Numbered from the stretch's first letter, positions 1 through 27,439 are shown. The stretch is DNA of 64,000 bases from Mermis nigrescens (GCA_036768485.1 JAVLUZ010000627.1:124001-188000), one strand, 5' to 3'. Program-made: numbers and translations. The notes: a model not told the origin generated them from the sequence alone.

Positions 1-702
1 ATAAACTATATAAAAAATTCGGAAAAATATGAAAAAATGACTTAATTGGACAAAATATGCTTAAAAAATGAGTATGTAAATGGCCGAAGATCTGACATAT
101 TTGAGCCAAAAGATCGCTAAAACGCTTAGAACAACTCCTTTTGTACGATTTTTTTTGTAAATGAAAAATTCTGGGGTGAAAAAATTTCTGGGGATGTATG
201 TTTGCGTATGTGTATGATTGTGTATGTTCTTGAGATTCGAAATTTTTTTACCAGATCTGAAATCGTCGAAAAAGAAATTCCCGTCAATATGCGTGTAGAA
301 GCGCAAGAAAGGCGACATGAGCTTATTGGTTAGCGTAATTCATAGCATTCTTTTATTAAATTGTACTTGTTATTCAATGTTTGTTGGTTGATAATTAGAT
401 AGACAAAAAAGGGAGATCAGTCGGGTACGTGTATTGCAGATGGTGAGAGCCTTATGCCTGCAATAGTGCTCAACGTTTCTTTATACAAATATGCAATATA
501 AACGTCATATTTAAGACAATATATCTAAAAAGAGTTTAATTTGACACTTTATATCATTGGAAACCTTTTCCATTCAAAACGTTTACAATATAAATATGTA
601 TAAGTGCTCGATGAAGAAAGGGAAGAGAGTGCTATCTATCTTTATCAGAGATCACGAATTATATAATGCCTTAAAATTTTAAATTATTACACACTCACTT
701 TT
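1..702. other. AT-rich DNA without recognised gene
   Basis: AT-rich sequence, presumably intron or upstream flank of GFM1. I see no GFM1 exon and no clear repeat boundary. Confidence 0.4.
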
Positions 703-1050
703 TTAGGGTTCGGCCAAGGGAGGGGGCAGACCCAACATGAATTGGTCTATATAACATCGGCAAATTCGTCGGGATAGCTTTGAAAAAACGCATTTTTTGA
801 CGTGCGCTATCCATTAAGATCACAAAATTCTAATTTTTTTGCGAGAAAAATTTTTCTGACTTACAAAAGGCCATAAAAAGTGTGAATTCTGGTCGCATTT
901 GTGCCAAAATTGTAAAAAAACTGCACAAGCGCTGAAAATTTCAATTTTTTTGACAAGAACATGCGATTTTTTATCTTCCCGTGTATTATCTTACCTAATT
1001 TTTTTACCTAAGGGGGAAGGGGCCGCCGTCCTCCTTAAATACGGTCCTGT
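703..1050. mobile_element. hAT-like MITE fragment
   Basis: The right end reads CCTTAAATACGGTCCTG, like the ends near 21122 (CCTAAATATGGCCCTCTG) and 31050 (CCTTAAATACGGCCCTG). The left end was not defined. It abuts the next MITE. Confidence 0.4.
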
Positions 1051-1051
1051 A

Positions 1052-1240
1052 CAGTGGCGGATCTAGGATTTTCCTAAGGGGTGGTGGCGGTACGCCTAAA
1101 GGGGGGGGGCGGAACCCTGACTTGGGCGGAAAAATTAGCCGTTTTAACCCGAAAATCGCTAAAAATCGCTCAAAAATGCTTAATTTTGCGCACTATTTTG
1201 GGCCAATGGGGGGCGGCCGCCCCCCCTAAATCCGCCCCTG
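1052..1240. mobile_element. hAT-like MITE with CAGTGGCGGAT / ATCCGCCCCTG ends
   Basis: Terminal inverted repeats CAGTGGCGGATCTAGG and CCTAAATCCGCCCCTG are typical of hAT non-autonomous elements. The 8-bp flanks GTCCTGTA and ACCCTGCA differ only by three transitions, so they may be an aged target duplication. Confidence 0.6.
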
Positions 1241-1349
1241 ACCCTGCATACATATAAGCATAGGTACGTATATACTCTTACATGCTCACTTCGATTTCGA
1301 GCTCACGGCTTATTTTTAGTAGCATTTTTTCTAGACAAATACACTATTA

Positions 1350-1650
1350 TATCAACATTTTTTCGGTGCTTTGCGTCTGATTAATATGTAATTTTATGTC
1401 CTGTTCACTCAAAAAGCGCCCAACATTGTGTCAAAATGGTATAAAAAATTGAAGTGATTAATTCTACATTTTTTATCATCAACGACTACGTAATGCAATC
1501 AAAATGGACTAAAAATGCTCAAAAACACTGTCTTACAACTAAAAAGCGTTTTATGTAGGCTATTTTGACCATTTCCGTCATTTGTTTAGCAAAAAATGTC
1601 AACTTTAAATTTACTACTTTCAGTTTCTGATGTAATTTTCTCTCATGTCT
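1350..1650 (+). repeat. Rep-G family fragment
   Basis: It resembles 33955-34310 and the middle of 44475-44890: a GGTGC-hairpin relic, then CACTCAAAAAGCGCCCAA, AAAATGGACTAAAAATGCT and TTTATGTAGGCTATTTTGAC in the same order. Ends are eroded. Confidence 0.5.
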
Positions 1651-1990
1651 TTGTCGAACCAAAACATATCTCTAGAACCATGAAAAAGCGCCAAACGGTA
1701 TGGTTTTAAGTGTGTAAATTTATTTCCAGAGTAGTAGAGTGTTCAGTTTATTTATTCATTCACTATTCTCATCTAAATGGGGGTAAAGAACGACATATTT
1801 AAGCTCGTCGCTTAGATGCATATTTGGATGAGGGATTATTGAGAAAGACTCGTAACAGTCGTAAAATTTATCATTAAAACCCCTCCCCAAGAAACTTGTT
1901 CATTTATCCTTAATAACTAATAGCAGTAGTGAATCGTAAAGGTAATGAACCTTTTATCAGCGATAATAATTTTTAAATGCTTAAGTAGTA

Positions 1991-2396
1991 CAGTCGAACT
2001 TCGTTAATAAACACCCCGAGGGGACCAAGGGTGCCTTGTTTATTAACCGAATGTGTTTACTAACCGAATTTACAGTTACTAATTTCCATATGTCACACAG
2101 CGCTGTTGTTTTCAAAAGTCCAATTGAATGGCAAGGCATTACTGCTTTTCTCTGAATATTGATGATTTTTAAATTCATTGTGCATAAAAGCGTGCTTAAC
2201 ATCCAATAGATGTGTTTACTATCCGGTTTACATGACAAAAAAATGAGTATGATGTCGTTTATTTACGTCTTCTAGTCAAGTGTCTACTAACCGGGGTCAT
2301 TGGCACATAGTCATGTAGTCACGGTCTTATGAAGCCGTGTTTATTATCCGTCGGGAATGTCTACTATCCGAGTGTTTATGATCGAGGTTCAACTGT
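1991..2396. mobile_element. pogo/Tigger-like MITE
   Basis: Terminal inverted repeats CAGTCGAACTTCGTTAATAA and its right partner CAGTTGAACCTCGATCATAA flank 406 bp. TA lies on both sides (1989-1990 and 2397-2398). The interior repeats motifs such as ACTAACCG and CTATCCG and has no transposase. Confidence 0.7.
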
Positions 2397-2983
2397 ATAA
2401 ATGAGTAATTTACCAATTCAAATTTGAAAATTTCTTATTTAGCGTAGTATAATGCGTGTACGCAGGTGTATACACACGTTTACATATTCGTACCTCACAC
2501 TAAATGATTTTAGACAAGAGCTTTTTCTGTGTGATGTTTAGGGACATTAATTGAAGTGCTTTAATGTTAAGCCCTATCTATTATCTCGTTGTAAATTTAT
2601 CCTGAAATAAAAGATAGTGAAGGAGTAGCATGGAAATCAGTTTTTTAAGCAGTCTATTTTTTAATAATTTAGTGATACATATCTAAATATTCACTTCCAC
2701 AAATTTCAGATTCTTCGACCTTCTCTGGTCATTCTTCTTTTTTGTCTTTTTTGAACGCTAAGTGCATTTCATTGTTAAGTATTACTCAAATGAATTAATA
2801 TATGCAAAAAAATTTGCGTTACAACAGGGATCTGAATCGGAATACATAATTGTAATAAGTGAGTATTATTTTTCGCAATAGAAAAAAGTCAAAAAAAAGT
2901 ATTGTTTTTTAATCATTAGGAAAACTATAAAAGTTGCTCCGTGATTTACGAACTGGGTTTTATAAATTGCACGTTTTCTGCAG

Positions 2984-19048
<16,065 letters not shown>

Positions 19049-19092
19049 CCATAGCAAACTATTTTTCATTCGTCATTTCGATTTATTGAGTT

Positions 19093-19098
19093 AATAAA
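19093..19098 (+). terminator. Probable GFM1 poly(A) signal
   Basis: AATAAA lies 45 bp after the GFM1 stop codon, within TTAATAAATA, and is followed by a T/G-rich stretch (TCTTGTTTTT). This is a short, ordinary animal 3' UTR. Confidence 0.7.
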
Positions 19099-19929
19099 TA
19101 TTTCGCGGTCTTGTTTTTCAAGATTGCATTTTGCTATGCTGTATTAATGGTGGCGCTATATGTATATCGTTGATTTTCGACTTTACATACGATACGGCTC
19201 ATGTATATGCAAGGTTATTCGGTGGCAAAGCGAGGCTTAATTAGAGAAATGGACCCTTCCCTGCATCATCTTAATTTTTCTGTCAAAGCAAGTTGGAAAG
19301 TGAATTTCTCGATGAATCGTCAGTTAAACAGCCACTTAGCGATTCGATGATTAATCTCTAACCAAAAATGAAATTTTAGACAAATAAAAATGTGGTAACT
19401 AGAACATGACTTGTTACCCTGCATTGCATTGACATGATTATTTTTCAGTTGCAGAAACTTAGCAAAATCAGATATTTGTTTTAACTTTTTAATATTGCTT
19501 TCGAATGTAATTTCATATTTTTCGAGATGCAATTGCATTTGCATATCCACAGATTATTCTTTAATTCTGTTTTAATTTTATTAACTATAATTTTTTTCGT
19601 TTAAAGACATACTAGTGCTAATGAGCTCTAATTGTTTTTTAAACTCTTGAGTTCTTCACTCTAGGATTCAACTTTAAAAATTTAGTGGCCGAGAGAATAA
19701 GAATCAAAGTATACATAGTTTGTCGATCGGAAGATCTGATTCTGTTCGAACCGTACATTCTATTTCGCTAAGCTGCTTAAATCATGAGGAATTCGCGATT
19801 AGTGGGAAGTTTTCGAATTTTACATAAACCGTGTAATATATAGCTGAACAAATCATGAATTTGTCAAACCGAAGTTAACAATGAACTGTAGACGTCTTAT
19901 ACCAAACATGCCAAAATCAAGAGACTGAT

Positions 19930-20760
19930 TCTAAAAAAGGTCCGAATTAGGCTTTTTCACCCATATTTGAGTATCACCTACACAATACGCAATAGAGCCG
20001 AGCAGCACTTGCTCCTCAATTTTATAATCTTTGGCGGAATGGCACATTATCCTAGCATGTCTCCACCTTCGGGAAAATGTATGTCTGAACAATGTTTTTT
20101 TCGAAAAGTCATCGATTATAGTCATTTTTGATACGCTGATGACGAATATGATAGTCATTTCTAACAAAAACGTGCAATCTAATTATATATACAAATTCAG
20201 TTCGAATTTGAAATGTGCAATTCCAACTCAAATTTGAGCGATTTTGAGCGGCATAGAAGACAAAATTATAAATAAACAATGAATCGGCGCGGAACGCCGG
20301 ATAGCTTACTAGTTTAAAAGTACACTAAAAATCTGCTTTGGCTTTTTCCCTTTACTCCCACTTTGCATTTTCTCCAAGATGGTTCTATTCTGGGGGTCAA
20401 AAGATCCCACTGACCCCCCCCTGGTTACGTCCATCTGTTGGCCAAGTGGATCGCTCATCTACCTATAGAGCAAGAGGTCTGAGGCTCCATCCCTGCGAGA
20501 GGCATTTTGTTTCTTTCAACCGTCACATTGTGCGGGCAAAGTAAAAGTATTGCCTATAATGTCAAAAAAACTCGGCTTAATTCGATGGGGGTGTAACTGA
20601 ACAAGACCGGTGACCGCAAGGTGGAGACATGCTTGGATAATACCCAATGTGTCTTCCGTGTTTTTTGCAAATTCTGTTTTAGAACGGCGTTTTTCATAAT
20701 TTAAACGCTTACATTTAAAATTTTTCATTTTTACTGCATTATGTAGTCAAACCAACGAAT
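19930..20760. repeat. Imperfect inverted repeat region downstream of GFM1
   Basis: ATTATCCTAGCATGTCTCCA near 20047 is matched in reverse by TGGAGACATGCTTGGATAAT near 20622. The arms are imperfect and the ends are unclear. Between them lies a tRNA-like stretch. Confidence 0.4.
20436..20500 (+). ncRNA. tRNA-like sequence, possible SINE head
   Basis: TGGCCAAGTGG (20439-20449) fits the Pol III A box of tRNA genes. GGCTCCATCCC (20483-20493) is a B box with two mismatches, 34 bases after the A box ends. The stretch between resembles an anticodon arm and a Leu/Ser-like variable arm. I see no clean acceptor stem, so this is more likely a tRNA-derived repeat than a working tRNA. Confidence 0.35.
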
Positions 20761-20829
20761 TGTTTATAAACATTTAACCTGCTACTTTTATTTTCAATTA
20801 TATTATCTGCAAGAGTTGAATATCTTAGG

Positions 20830-21122
20830 AAAATTTTGTAGGGATAGCTCGTAAAAACCGCATTTTCGACGTTTTTCAGCATGTTCTATCCTTAGGCTCA
20901 TAAAATTCCGACTTTCCAAAAGGAATTTCACTTTAAATGGAGTGTGAAGTCATTTTTTGGTCTTGCCTGAAGCAAAACTATGGAAAATACGTTAAATACG
21001 GCGCAAAGCGCCCACAATTTTACGGTTTTCTGTCAATGAAATTTTCTCATCTTTCCGTGCCTTTAACCTACCGAATTTTTTTACGGCCAAGACAGGGGGC
21101 GCCCCCCCTAAATATGGCCCTC
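20830..21122. mobile_element. hAT-like MITE fragment upstream of POLR3K
   Basis: It ends CCTAAATATGGCCCTCTG after a GC-rich GGGGGCGCCCCCCC palindrome. The left end is not resolved. Confidence 0.4.
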
Positions 21123-21205
21123 TGTAGGTACGTATGTTTTTGTTGCCTTCTGTAAGCGTTCCATTCTTCTTAAGCTTCTGTTACGAAACGGCAATAATTC
21201 AACTC

Positions 21206-21316
21206 ATGCAACTGTTCTGTCCAACTTGTGGAAATTTATTATCAGTTGAAGAAGGCGGAGAGTGCTTGCGGTTTGTTTGTAATACTTGCCCATACGTTCA
21301 TCCGATTTCTAAAAAG
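21206..21316 (+). CDS. POLR3K: POLR3K exon 1
   Basis: Thirty-seven codons from ATG to SKK hold the whole N-terminal zinc ribbon. The exon ends in phase 0 at AAG|GTAATC. The right end of a hAT-type MITE (ending near 21122) lies about 85 bp upstream of the start codon. Confidence 0.94.
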
Positions 21317-24300
21317 GTAATCAATCCATTACGTATATTCAGTGCTCAAGAATCGTGTTTTTTTAGTACATATTTACCTAATTAAGTGCTTATCTCAATT
21401 TCATGTGTCAATTTTACCTAAAGCCCAGACTTCCTTGGCAACATTCACTATTAATGATTAAATAGAACTAGCATCCGAGAAAATTTTTTCGTGGATTGGA
21501 CTCAGATTGAGGAAGGCGAAACTAATATTTAAACATACGGCATCCCAAAAATTTACGATTAGTCATTTTTACAAAGGATCGTTTCTCCTTAAAGAAACTT
21601 TGGCTTGGGTATATGTACCTGAAAATATACTGTTAGCATACGTGGGCAGCACCAAAATTCTGGGGGGGGTGTGCAAGATTTTTCAAAGGTCAAAAACGGC
21701 CTTAAAAATGATGGTATGGCGAAAAACACCATTTTTCAACGTTTTTCATCGAGCACTATCCATTGGCATCAAAAAATTGCGAAAAGAAACAAGGTGCATA
21801 TTCCCCGAAACCCCCACGCCCAGGTGTGACTGTTAGACGTCATTTGATGCTTTTTCATAGTTCGAGCAACAGGTTTGGTTCCAAAACGGTCTGAGGGTAT
21901 GCCTTCTAAAAGTCCTGGTAGGGGGATACCCCCACACCCCTCCCAGTGTTCATGCGTTGCGTGGTATGAGTGATTTCTAAATTTTGTTAAGCCTATCTTT
22001 ATTATCTCATGTATAATATAAAGGAACAACTGCGGGGCTTTGAAGCTCAAAAATTTAAATTCGTACCTATTCTGAGCTCTGATTCATTATTAGAATTATT
22101 ACTCTTTGTGTAAATTTTGTTTGGTAAAGCCGTAATCTCGCAAATCTAGAATGCTAAGAAGCGTAGAATTTCCGTATTTCGTGTCAAACTGTGAATAAGT
22201 CTTATTTGCTTAGAACAACTTGCGTCTCTGTATTATGTTCCATTTTTATTTGTGTATGAACTACAAAAGTGCTATAAACTTGCACAGTGCCCGCCTGGTA
22301 TTTGGCTAATCAAAAGACAATAAAATGTTGCAATTTTTATGCTTAATAGCATCTTCGTAGCCACTGTTTCTTTTTGTACGAGACAAAGATTTTGAGGCTC
22401 GTACAAAGATTTTCGGAGCCATCTTTGTACAATGTACAAAGACTTTTTAGGGCAAAGTAATAGTAATTTTAAAGTTTTTTGGAGTATTTTTTAGCAAAAT
22501 TTCTAAAGATTTTCGACGCTTCGCGCCGAGTATCATAATTACATTATATTTAGCTCCAAGCGCGGGCATTTAACACTCCAAAATCTATCTGTAAGCATCT
22601 TTGTACAGATTGGAGCATCTTTACATCTTTTTCTATTGTTTTATAAAGATTTTATGCAGAAAAAAGAATTATTAAACAACTTTGCACTGTTTTCTGCCGT
22701 TTGAAGATAAAATTGACTCTTTTATCTTTGCGTTGCATTAAATTCATTAGCAAATTGGTGTCTATTATGAGATTCAGTCAGCACATTCGACCGCTTAATA
22801 TTTATAATTGTGTAACACAAGTCATTTTAACTTGCTGAGTCGAATTTTATGTGTAATTTCAACCTAAGACTCATGAAAATTTTGGCGTTTCGGGCCGAAC
22901 TAATATAATCAGCTGAATTTAGGACAAAGTTACACCTTTGCGAAGCGTGCGGGTCACGGATAACAATCTAGTAGTATGTAAAAATGTGTACATTCAATTG
23001 CATATCTATACGTTACATGTACAAAAAAATTTTCGCTCGTACAAAGACTTTTCCGGAGATCTTTGTACATGTACAAAGAGGCTCGTACAAAAAAAACAAC
23101 CTAAATTCCAGAATAGAACAGACAGAAGCAATTAAGCATTAGAATATGGAGACGGAATTATTTTAGGTAGGTTTTTCTTATTTATTCACTGAAATCTTAA
23201 GAAATACCTACTGTTGGGTGTACCTGTTTATAATTTGCGAGGCTTATAATATTCGCATTTAGCCCATGCGGTAGGGTTACTTGCCACTTACCACTACACG
23301 TGGGCGCGGGGGTATGCACCCCCCCCCAGAAGTTTGAATACCCTCAAGAATTCAATTTTTGAAATTTTTTTGTTTTTTCGTAATTTTTTGATGCCAATGG
23401 ATAGTGCTCGATAAGAAACGTTGAAAAATGGTGTTTTTTCGCCATACCACCATTTTAAAGACCATTTTTTTACCTTTGAAAAATCTTGCACCTTGCACAC
23501 ACCCCCAGCATTTTGGTGCTGCCCACCTATGCTTACCACCACACATATGGGCAGGGCCGAAATCCTGGGGTGCGAGGGTCCGAAAAATTTTTTACGAAGT
23601 CAAAAAAGGGCCAGATAATTGATGGTAATCACTATTCATACGCACACATTAACTCCTGTGCGTGGGGGTATGCAATGCACCCCCACCTCGGGAAACCAAA
23701 ATACCCCCCAGAAATCAAAATGAAATCAAAATAACCCCCCCCCCCAGAAATCAAAATCCCCCCCCCAGAATTCAATTTTTTGAAAATTTTTTTCCGTCTT
23801 TTTCGCAATTTTTTTGATGCCAATGGATAGTGCTTGATTAGAAACGTCTGAATATGGTGTTTTGTACGCCATACCACCATTTTTAAGGCCATTTTTTGAC
23901 CTTTGAAAAATCTTGCACCTCCCCCCAGAATTTTCTTGCTGCCCACGTATGCACACACTGCGCTGTAGAGATGTGCCGATACCACTTTTTTGAAAAAAAA
24001 TCCGATTCGAGTTCGACTCTCAAAATTTAAAGAATGCCGATTCCGATTCCGATGCCGATTCTGCAAAACTCAGAATTGCCGATTGAGAGATTGCATCGAA
24101 TTATAGCCAAAGATCATTGCAAGACTCACCAACTTTTTTGGGTCAATCGAATGCGGCCGCCCTCCCACGCCCCCTTAAGTTCGCTCTTAAATAAACATGA
24201 ACATTTTTACTAACCTTTTATGTCTGCTATTCTCTCTTTGCACCTGTATGTCGCATACAAATAAATCTCAATACAACGTAACTCTGATTAATTATCAACA

Positions 24301-26024
24301 TGCGTCCCTCCTTGAAAAAACAGACACACAATTGGGTTTTTTAAGTGATTAAAGCAGAACTCACCTTTCAAAATGCTTTGGCTTTCATCCTAGTTTCTAA
24401 AAGAATGGAATCTAAAATTGGTCTATTTTTGACCGATTTCTATTCTCGGAAAATCAGAAATGACGATTCCGATGCCGATTCCTTGAATCTCGTGATTCCG
24501 ATTACGATTCGATTTCATGAAAAATGACAGATTCTAGCCGATTCCGATTCTGATTTGTCGGAACATCCCTACTGCGCAGTAGAGAATTTTGCAAGAGTGT
24601 GCCAGAAAAATTGTTTCAATTACCTTTTTGGATTCAAAAACGATGAATGCGGATCAAAAACACAGTTGTGCCTCCTACTGAATTATAGCTTTTAATAATT
24701 ACTCGGCTATTTAGATTTTCATTCATTGTGTCGGAATTTCAGATTAATAGTAGGCATTATCCAAAGCTGAAGGATGTCGACGAAGTTCTTGGAGGACCGG
24801 GAGCTTGGGACAACGCACAGATAACAGATGGTATGTACATAATGTCGGTATTTCATCAGTGCGTTCGTGTGATTTCACAATATTTATCTGCGTTGGACTT
24901 ATTCGTCATGCATGTCCACTTATCTTTTATCTTGCGGCTTAATAATGTACCTACGTATAATTTCTTATGCACAAATTTCTGCCAAAGATATGCTTATATC
25001 ATAGATGCACAAAATTAGGTCGGTCAAGGCGGAGTAAAATCGGATTTATTGGTCAAGGAGAAATAAAATTCAGGATTTTTACTACAGTAAATTGCGTTTT
25101 CGGCTATTTGCGTCGAAATCGCTCGGAAGTACACTATTTTTGGCTAATTTTTTGGACTTTAATTTTTTATTCTAAATTTAAGTCATTTATTTGGAAATTT
25201 GAGAGGGCGGTTATAAAAAATTTAAAATAATTTTAAATCAAAATTAAAAGTTAATTAAATTCGAAATCCCTTAAAGTTAGTCTAATTTTTTTAAATTGAA
25301 TTTTTAATTCAATTTTATTTAATTCTTTCATTTAATTTTCTTTATTCCAATTTAAATTTACTTTTTGGACCCTTTCGCGGGCGGGAGGTACCCTCTCTCA
25401 CCCCTCCCTATGTGCATGCATGGCTTACACCTATGGAAGAATCGAAAGTTGTTGTGGACTGAATAGGAAAGTGAAACAGCGGAGCAAAATAAGTAGGTAG
25501 GTAGGTACTTACCACATGTGGGCGTGAGGTGTTCGGGGAATACAACCCTCCCCCGAGAAACCAAAATACCCCCACCCCTTATTCAATTTTTGAACGTTTT
25601 TTTGTGTTTTTTCGCAATTTTTTGATGCCAATGGATAGTACTCGATGAGAAACGTTGAGGAATGGTGTTTTTTCGCCATACCAACCACCATTTTTAAGGC
25701 CATTTTTTGACCTTTGAAAAATCTTGCCCCCCCCCAGAATTTTAGTGCTGCCCACGTAAATTTCAACAGAATCAGCAGGCACTTGAATCAGTGTTTCTGG
25801 ATTTTTCTTATCATTTTGGTTCTTAACATAAGATCTGTTTACATTTGTATTTACCAGTTACCACCACCTCTTTTAACTTTCTTTTTCGTTTAGAAACCTG
25901 TCCCAAATGCAGCTTTGGCCGCGCGTTTTTTATGCAGTTGCAGACCAGAAGCGCTGATGAGCCGCCAACCACTTTCTACCGCTGTGCGAAAAATGAATGT
26001 GCCCATCGATGGAAAGAATATTAA
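21206..26024 (+). CDS. POLR3K: DNA-directed RNA polymerase III subunit RPC10 (C11), complete
   Basis: This small subunit of nuclear RNA polymerase III drives TFIIS-like cleavage of the nascent RNA and supports termination and re-initiation. Exons 21206-21316, 24743-24830 and 25894-26024 join into 109 residues, against 108 in human. The N-terminal zinc ribbon has Cys5, Cys8, Cys25 and Cys28 (CPTCGN and CNTCPYVH). The linker reads [14 protein letters not shown]. The C-terminal ribbon has Cys69, Cys72, Cys97 and Cys102 and carries the QTRSADEP hairpin, whose Asp88-Glu89 pair corresponds to the acidic residues of the cleavage site. The start is the ATG just before QLFCPTCG. No AATAAA is obvious soon after the stop. 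Confidence 0.95.
21637..21828 (+). mobile_element. Rep-A MITE with internal deletion and perfect 8-bp target duplication
   Basis: ACTGTTAG flanks both ends (21629-21636, 21829-21836). It keeps CATACGTGGGCAGCACC and CCCACGCCCAGGTGTG but has lost part of its 3' half. It lies in POLR3K intron 1. Confidence 0.8.
22368..23100. repeat. Rep-E-like TGTACA palindrome region
   Basis: Clusters of TTTGTACAATGTACAAAGAC (near 22425) and TTTGTACATGTACAAAGAGG (near 23060), with hairpin relics CGACGCTTCGCGCCGAG and GGCGTTTCGGGCC, lie in POLR3K intron 1. Confidence 0.5.
23295..23531 (-). mobile_element. Rep-A MITE with perfect 8-bp target duplication
   Basis: CTTACCAC lies at 23287-23294 and 23532-23539. The ends are TACACGTGGGCGCGGG and GGTGCTGCCCACCTATG. 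Confidence 0.8.
23651..23951 (-). mobile_element. Rep-A MITE, longer variant
   Basis: The flanks CACACATT (23643-23650) and CACACACT (23952-23959) match in 7 of 8. The poly-C tract block is expanded relative to other copies. Confidence 0.65.
23966..24571. mobile_element. hAT-like element with TAGAGATGTGCCGA ends
   Basis: The left end TAGAGATGTGCCGA pairs with the right end TCGGAACATCCCTA. The flanks CTGCGCTG (23958-23965) and CTGCGCAG (24572-24579) match in 7 of 8. The interior has repeated GATTCCGATTCCGATGCC-type tracts and no transposase. Confidence 0.65.
24743..24830 (+). CDS. POLR3K: POLR3K exon 2
   Basis: The acceptor is GGAATTTCAG. The exon encodes [18 protein letters not shown] then [11 protein letters not shown] and ends in phase 1 at GTATGT. 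It matches the KYPKLKEVDDVLGG linker of the human protein. Confidence 0.94.
25190..25370. repeat. AT-rich low-complexity tract in POLR3K intron 2
   Basis: A run of AATTTAAA, TTAATTAAATTC and AATTTAAATTTAC-like words with almost no G or C. Confidence 0.7.
25513..25758 (-). mobile_element. Rep-A MITE
   Basis: It runs from CACATGTGGGCGTGAGG to AGTGCTGCCCACGTA. No intact 8-bp duplication is seen. It ends 135 bp before POLR3K exon 3. Confidence 0.65.
25894..26024 (+). CDS. POLR3K: POLR3K exon 3
   Basis: The acceptor is CTTTTTCGTTTAG. The exon completes a Glu codon and encodes [34 protein letters not shown] and CAHRWKEY, with TAA at 26022-26024. It is the catalytic zinc ribbon. Confidence 0.95.
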
Positions 26025-26358
26025 CTTTGTTTTTGCTTCCTATCACAGATATTTAATCGCGTTCATGTATTAAGTATAGCCTATTCCGCGAAATTTCGTA
26101 CATGAAAATCAATTTTCGACGCTGCAGAAAATAGGTATATAAGTGGTTTTTAGACAGTCTGCCTGCAGTATAAGAACTTTGCGCAGTAATACTTTGTATG
26201 CATATTAGTTTCTATAAACAGTGTCATAATTGCTTCTTCAGTTTAAATCGCTTTTAATCGATTTGCATCGATACAAAATTGCGATCCATGCACAAGGTTT
26301 CGTGAAGAAGTTTATAGGTAAGTACATACATGTATATACAGTACCTACCTACTAGTGA

Positions 26359-26612
26359 TGTAATGGGTCAAATCGCCAACAATGTTACTAAAATTAGAAT
26401 TCTGGGAGTCTACAGTAATCTGCGGGAAGTTTTCAACTTCTGAGGGTACAAACCCCTTAGCCCGTGTGTGGTCGTGGGCAGCAAGAAAATTCTGGGGGTC
26501 AGGGTGGGTAAAATTGCCAAAAATGTTACTAAAAATAGAAGTCTGGGGTCTGCAGTAACCTGGATTGTTTCAACTTCTAGGGGGTGCAAACTCCCCCATG
26601 CCCATGTGTGGT
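26359..26612 (+). repeat. Two adjacent Rep-F copies
   Basis: The first is partial (AATGTTACTAAAATTAGAAT, TGGGAGTCTACAGTAATC). The second starts GGGCAGCAAGAAAATTCTGG and ends CCATGCCCATGTGTGG. Confidence 0.6.
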
Positions 26613-26761
26613 TATGACTATTTTGTTTGTTGCAGCCATAGTTGTTGACACGCTAAGTGAACGAGTTATTTTGAATTGAATGCTGCTTTTCGTCGAACTA
26701 CTGGACAACTATAGTCTTTCATTTAACTGCGGTTCTTTTTAATTCAATCTGCACGAATCAG

Positions 26762-26839
26762 GCTACAAACGTGGTTGAAACTTTTGATGCAGTGATGCGG
26801 CTTGGCAATAGCAAGCGTCTCGCGTCTCACCATCACTAG
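26762..26839 (+). other. Unassigned exon-like ORF downstream of POLR3K
   Basis: After CACGAATCAG there are 25 open codons, ATNVVETFDAVMRLGNSK then RLASHHH and TAG, of coding-like composition. No partner exon was found between POLR3K and this point, so it may be a relic or chance. Confidence 0.22.
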
Positions 26840-27184
26840 ATATACTGTAGAATATCACAACTATACCGTTAGTTTAAATAACTTTTATAGGCACTTTAAA
26901 CTTTTTCAAAAACCTCAAAGTTGAATGAAACGGACTGTAATCTTTTGCATGAGCCATTCGTAATTGTGCTACATATCAAGTGCATATTTCCGAATAACTA
27001 CATGTAAAAAGCAAGCATAATATACATAGGCAAGTCAATAATTGCGTACTGAAATTCCAGATGAAGAATTATGTAAGCTTTGTGGTAAGTTCTCAGACGC
27101 GTAGCCAGGACTTTGGTTGGGGGGCGCACACAAAAATTTTTCAAGACTGCTTTTACATTGAATGCTTTCATATGATACAGTGAC

Positions 27185-27427
27185 CATAGGTGGGCGGCTC
27201 CAAAATTCTGGGGGGTACAAGATTTTTCAATGGTCGAAAAATTGCCTTAAAAATTGCGGTATGGCGAAAAACACCATTTTTCAACGTTTCTCATCGAGCA
27301 CTATCCATTGGCATCAAAAAATTGCGAAAAAAAAACAAAAAAATTCCAAGAATTGAATTATGTGGGGTATTATGGTTTCTCGGGGGGGGGTGAATGAATA
27401 CCCCCAAAACCCCCACGCCCATGTGTG
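27185..27427 (+). mobile_element. Rep-A MITE, reference copy with perfect 8-bp target duplication
   Basis: ACAGTGAC flanks both ends (27177-27184, 27428-27435). The ends are CATAGGTGGGCGGC and CACGCCCATGTGTG. This 243-bp copy defines the family: short imperfect inverted ends, a non-coding centre and G/C homopolymer blocks near both ends. Confidence 0.85.
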
Positions 27428-27439
27428 ACAGTGACGCGT

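Noticed and set aside
1..2983. Upstream GFM1 exons (GTPase motifs, presequence).
   Set aside because: I searched all three plus frames for the family blocks between the G4 motif and LGEMF and found none; those exons must lie before the window.
20436..20500. A functional tRNA gene.
   Set aside because: The B box has two mismatches and no acceptor stem pairing was found. Kept only as a tRNA-like repeat candidate.
19049..21205. GFM1 and POLR3K as one polycistronic unit.
   Set aside because: The genes are 2.2 kb apart with a poly(A) signal after GFM1 and repeats between, so nothing supports an operon.
23294..23734. Several ORFs of 60-145 codons with IHWHQKI or [10 protein letters not shown] peptides (also 21507, 25509, 27162, 28864, 29367).
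   Set aside because: They are recurring translations of the Rep-A MITE in different frames. The same DNA is read in several frames with no common start or stop, so it is not a protein family.
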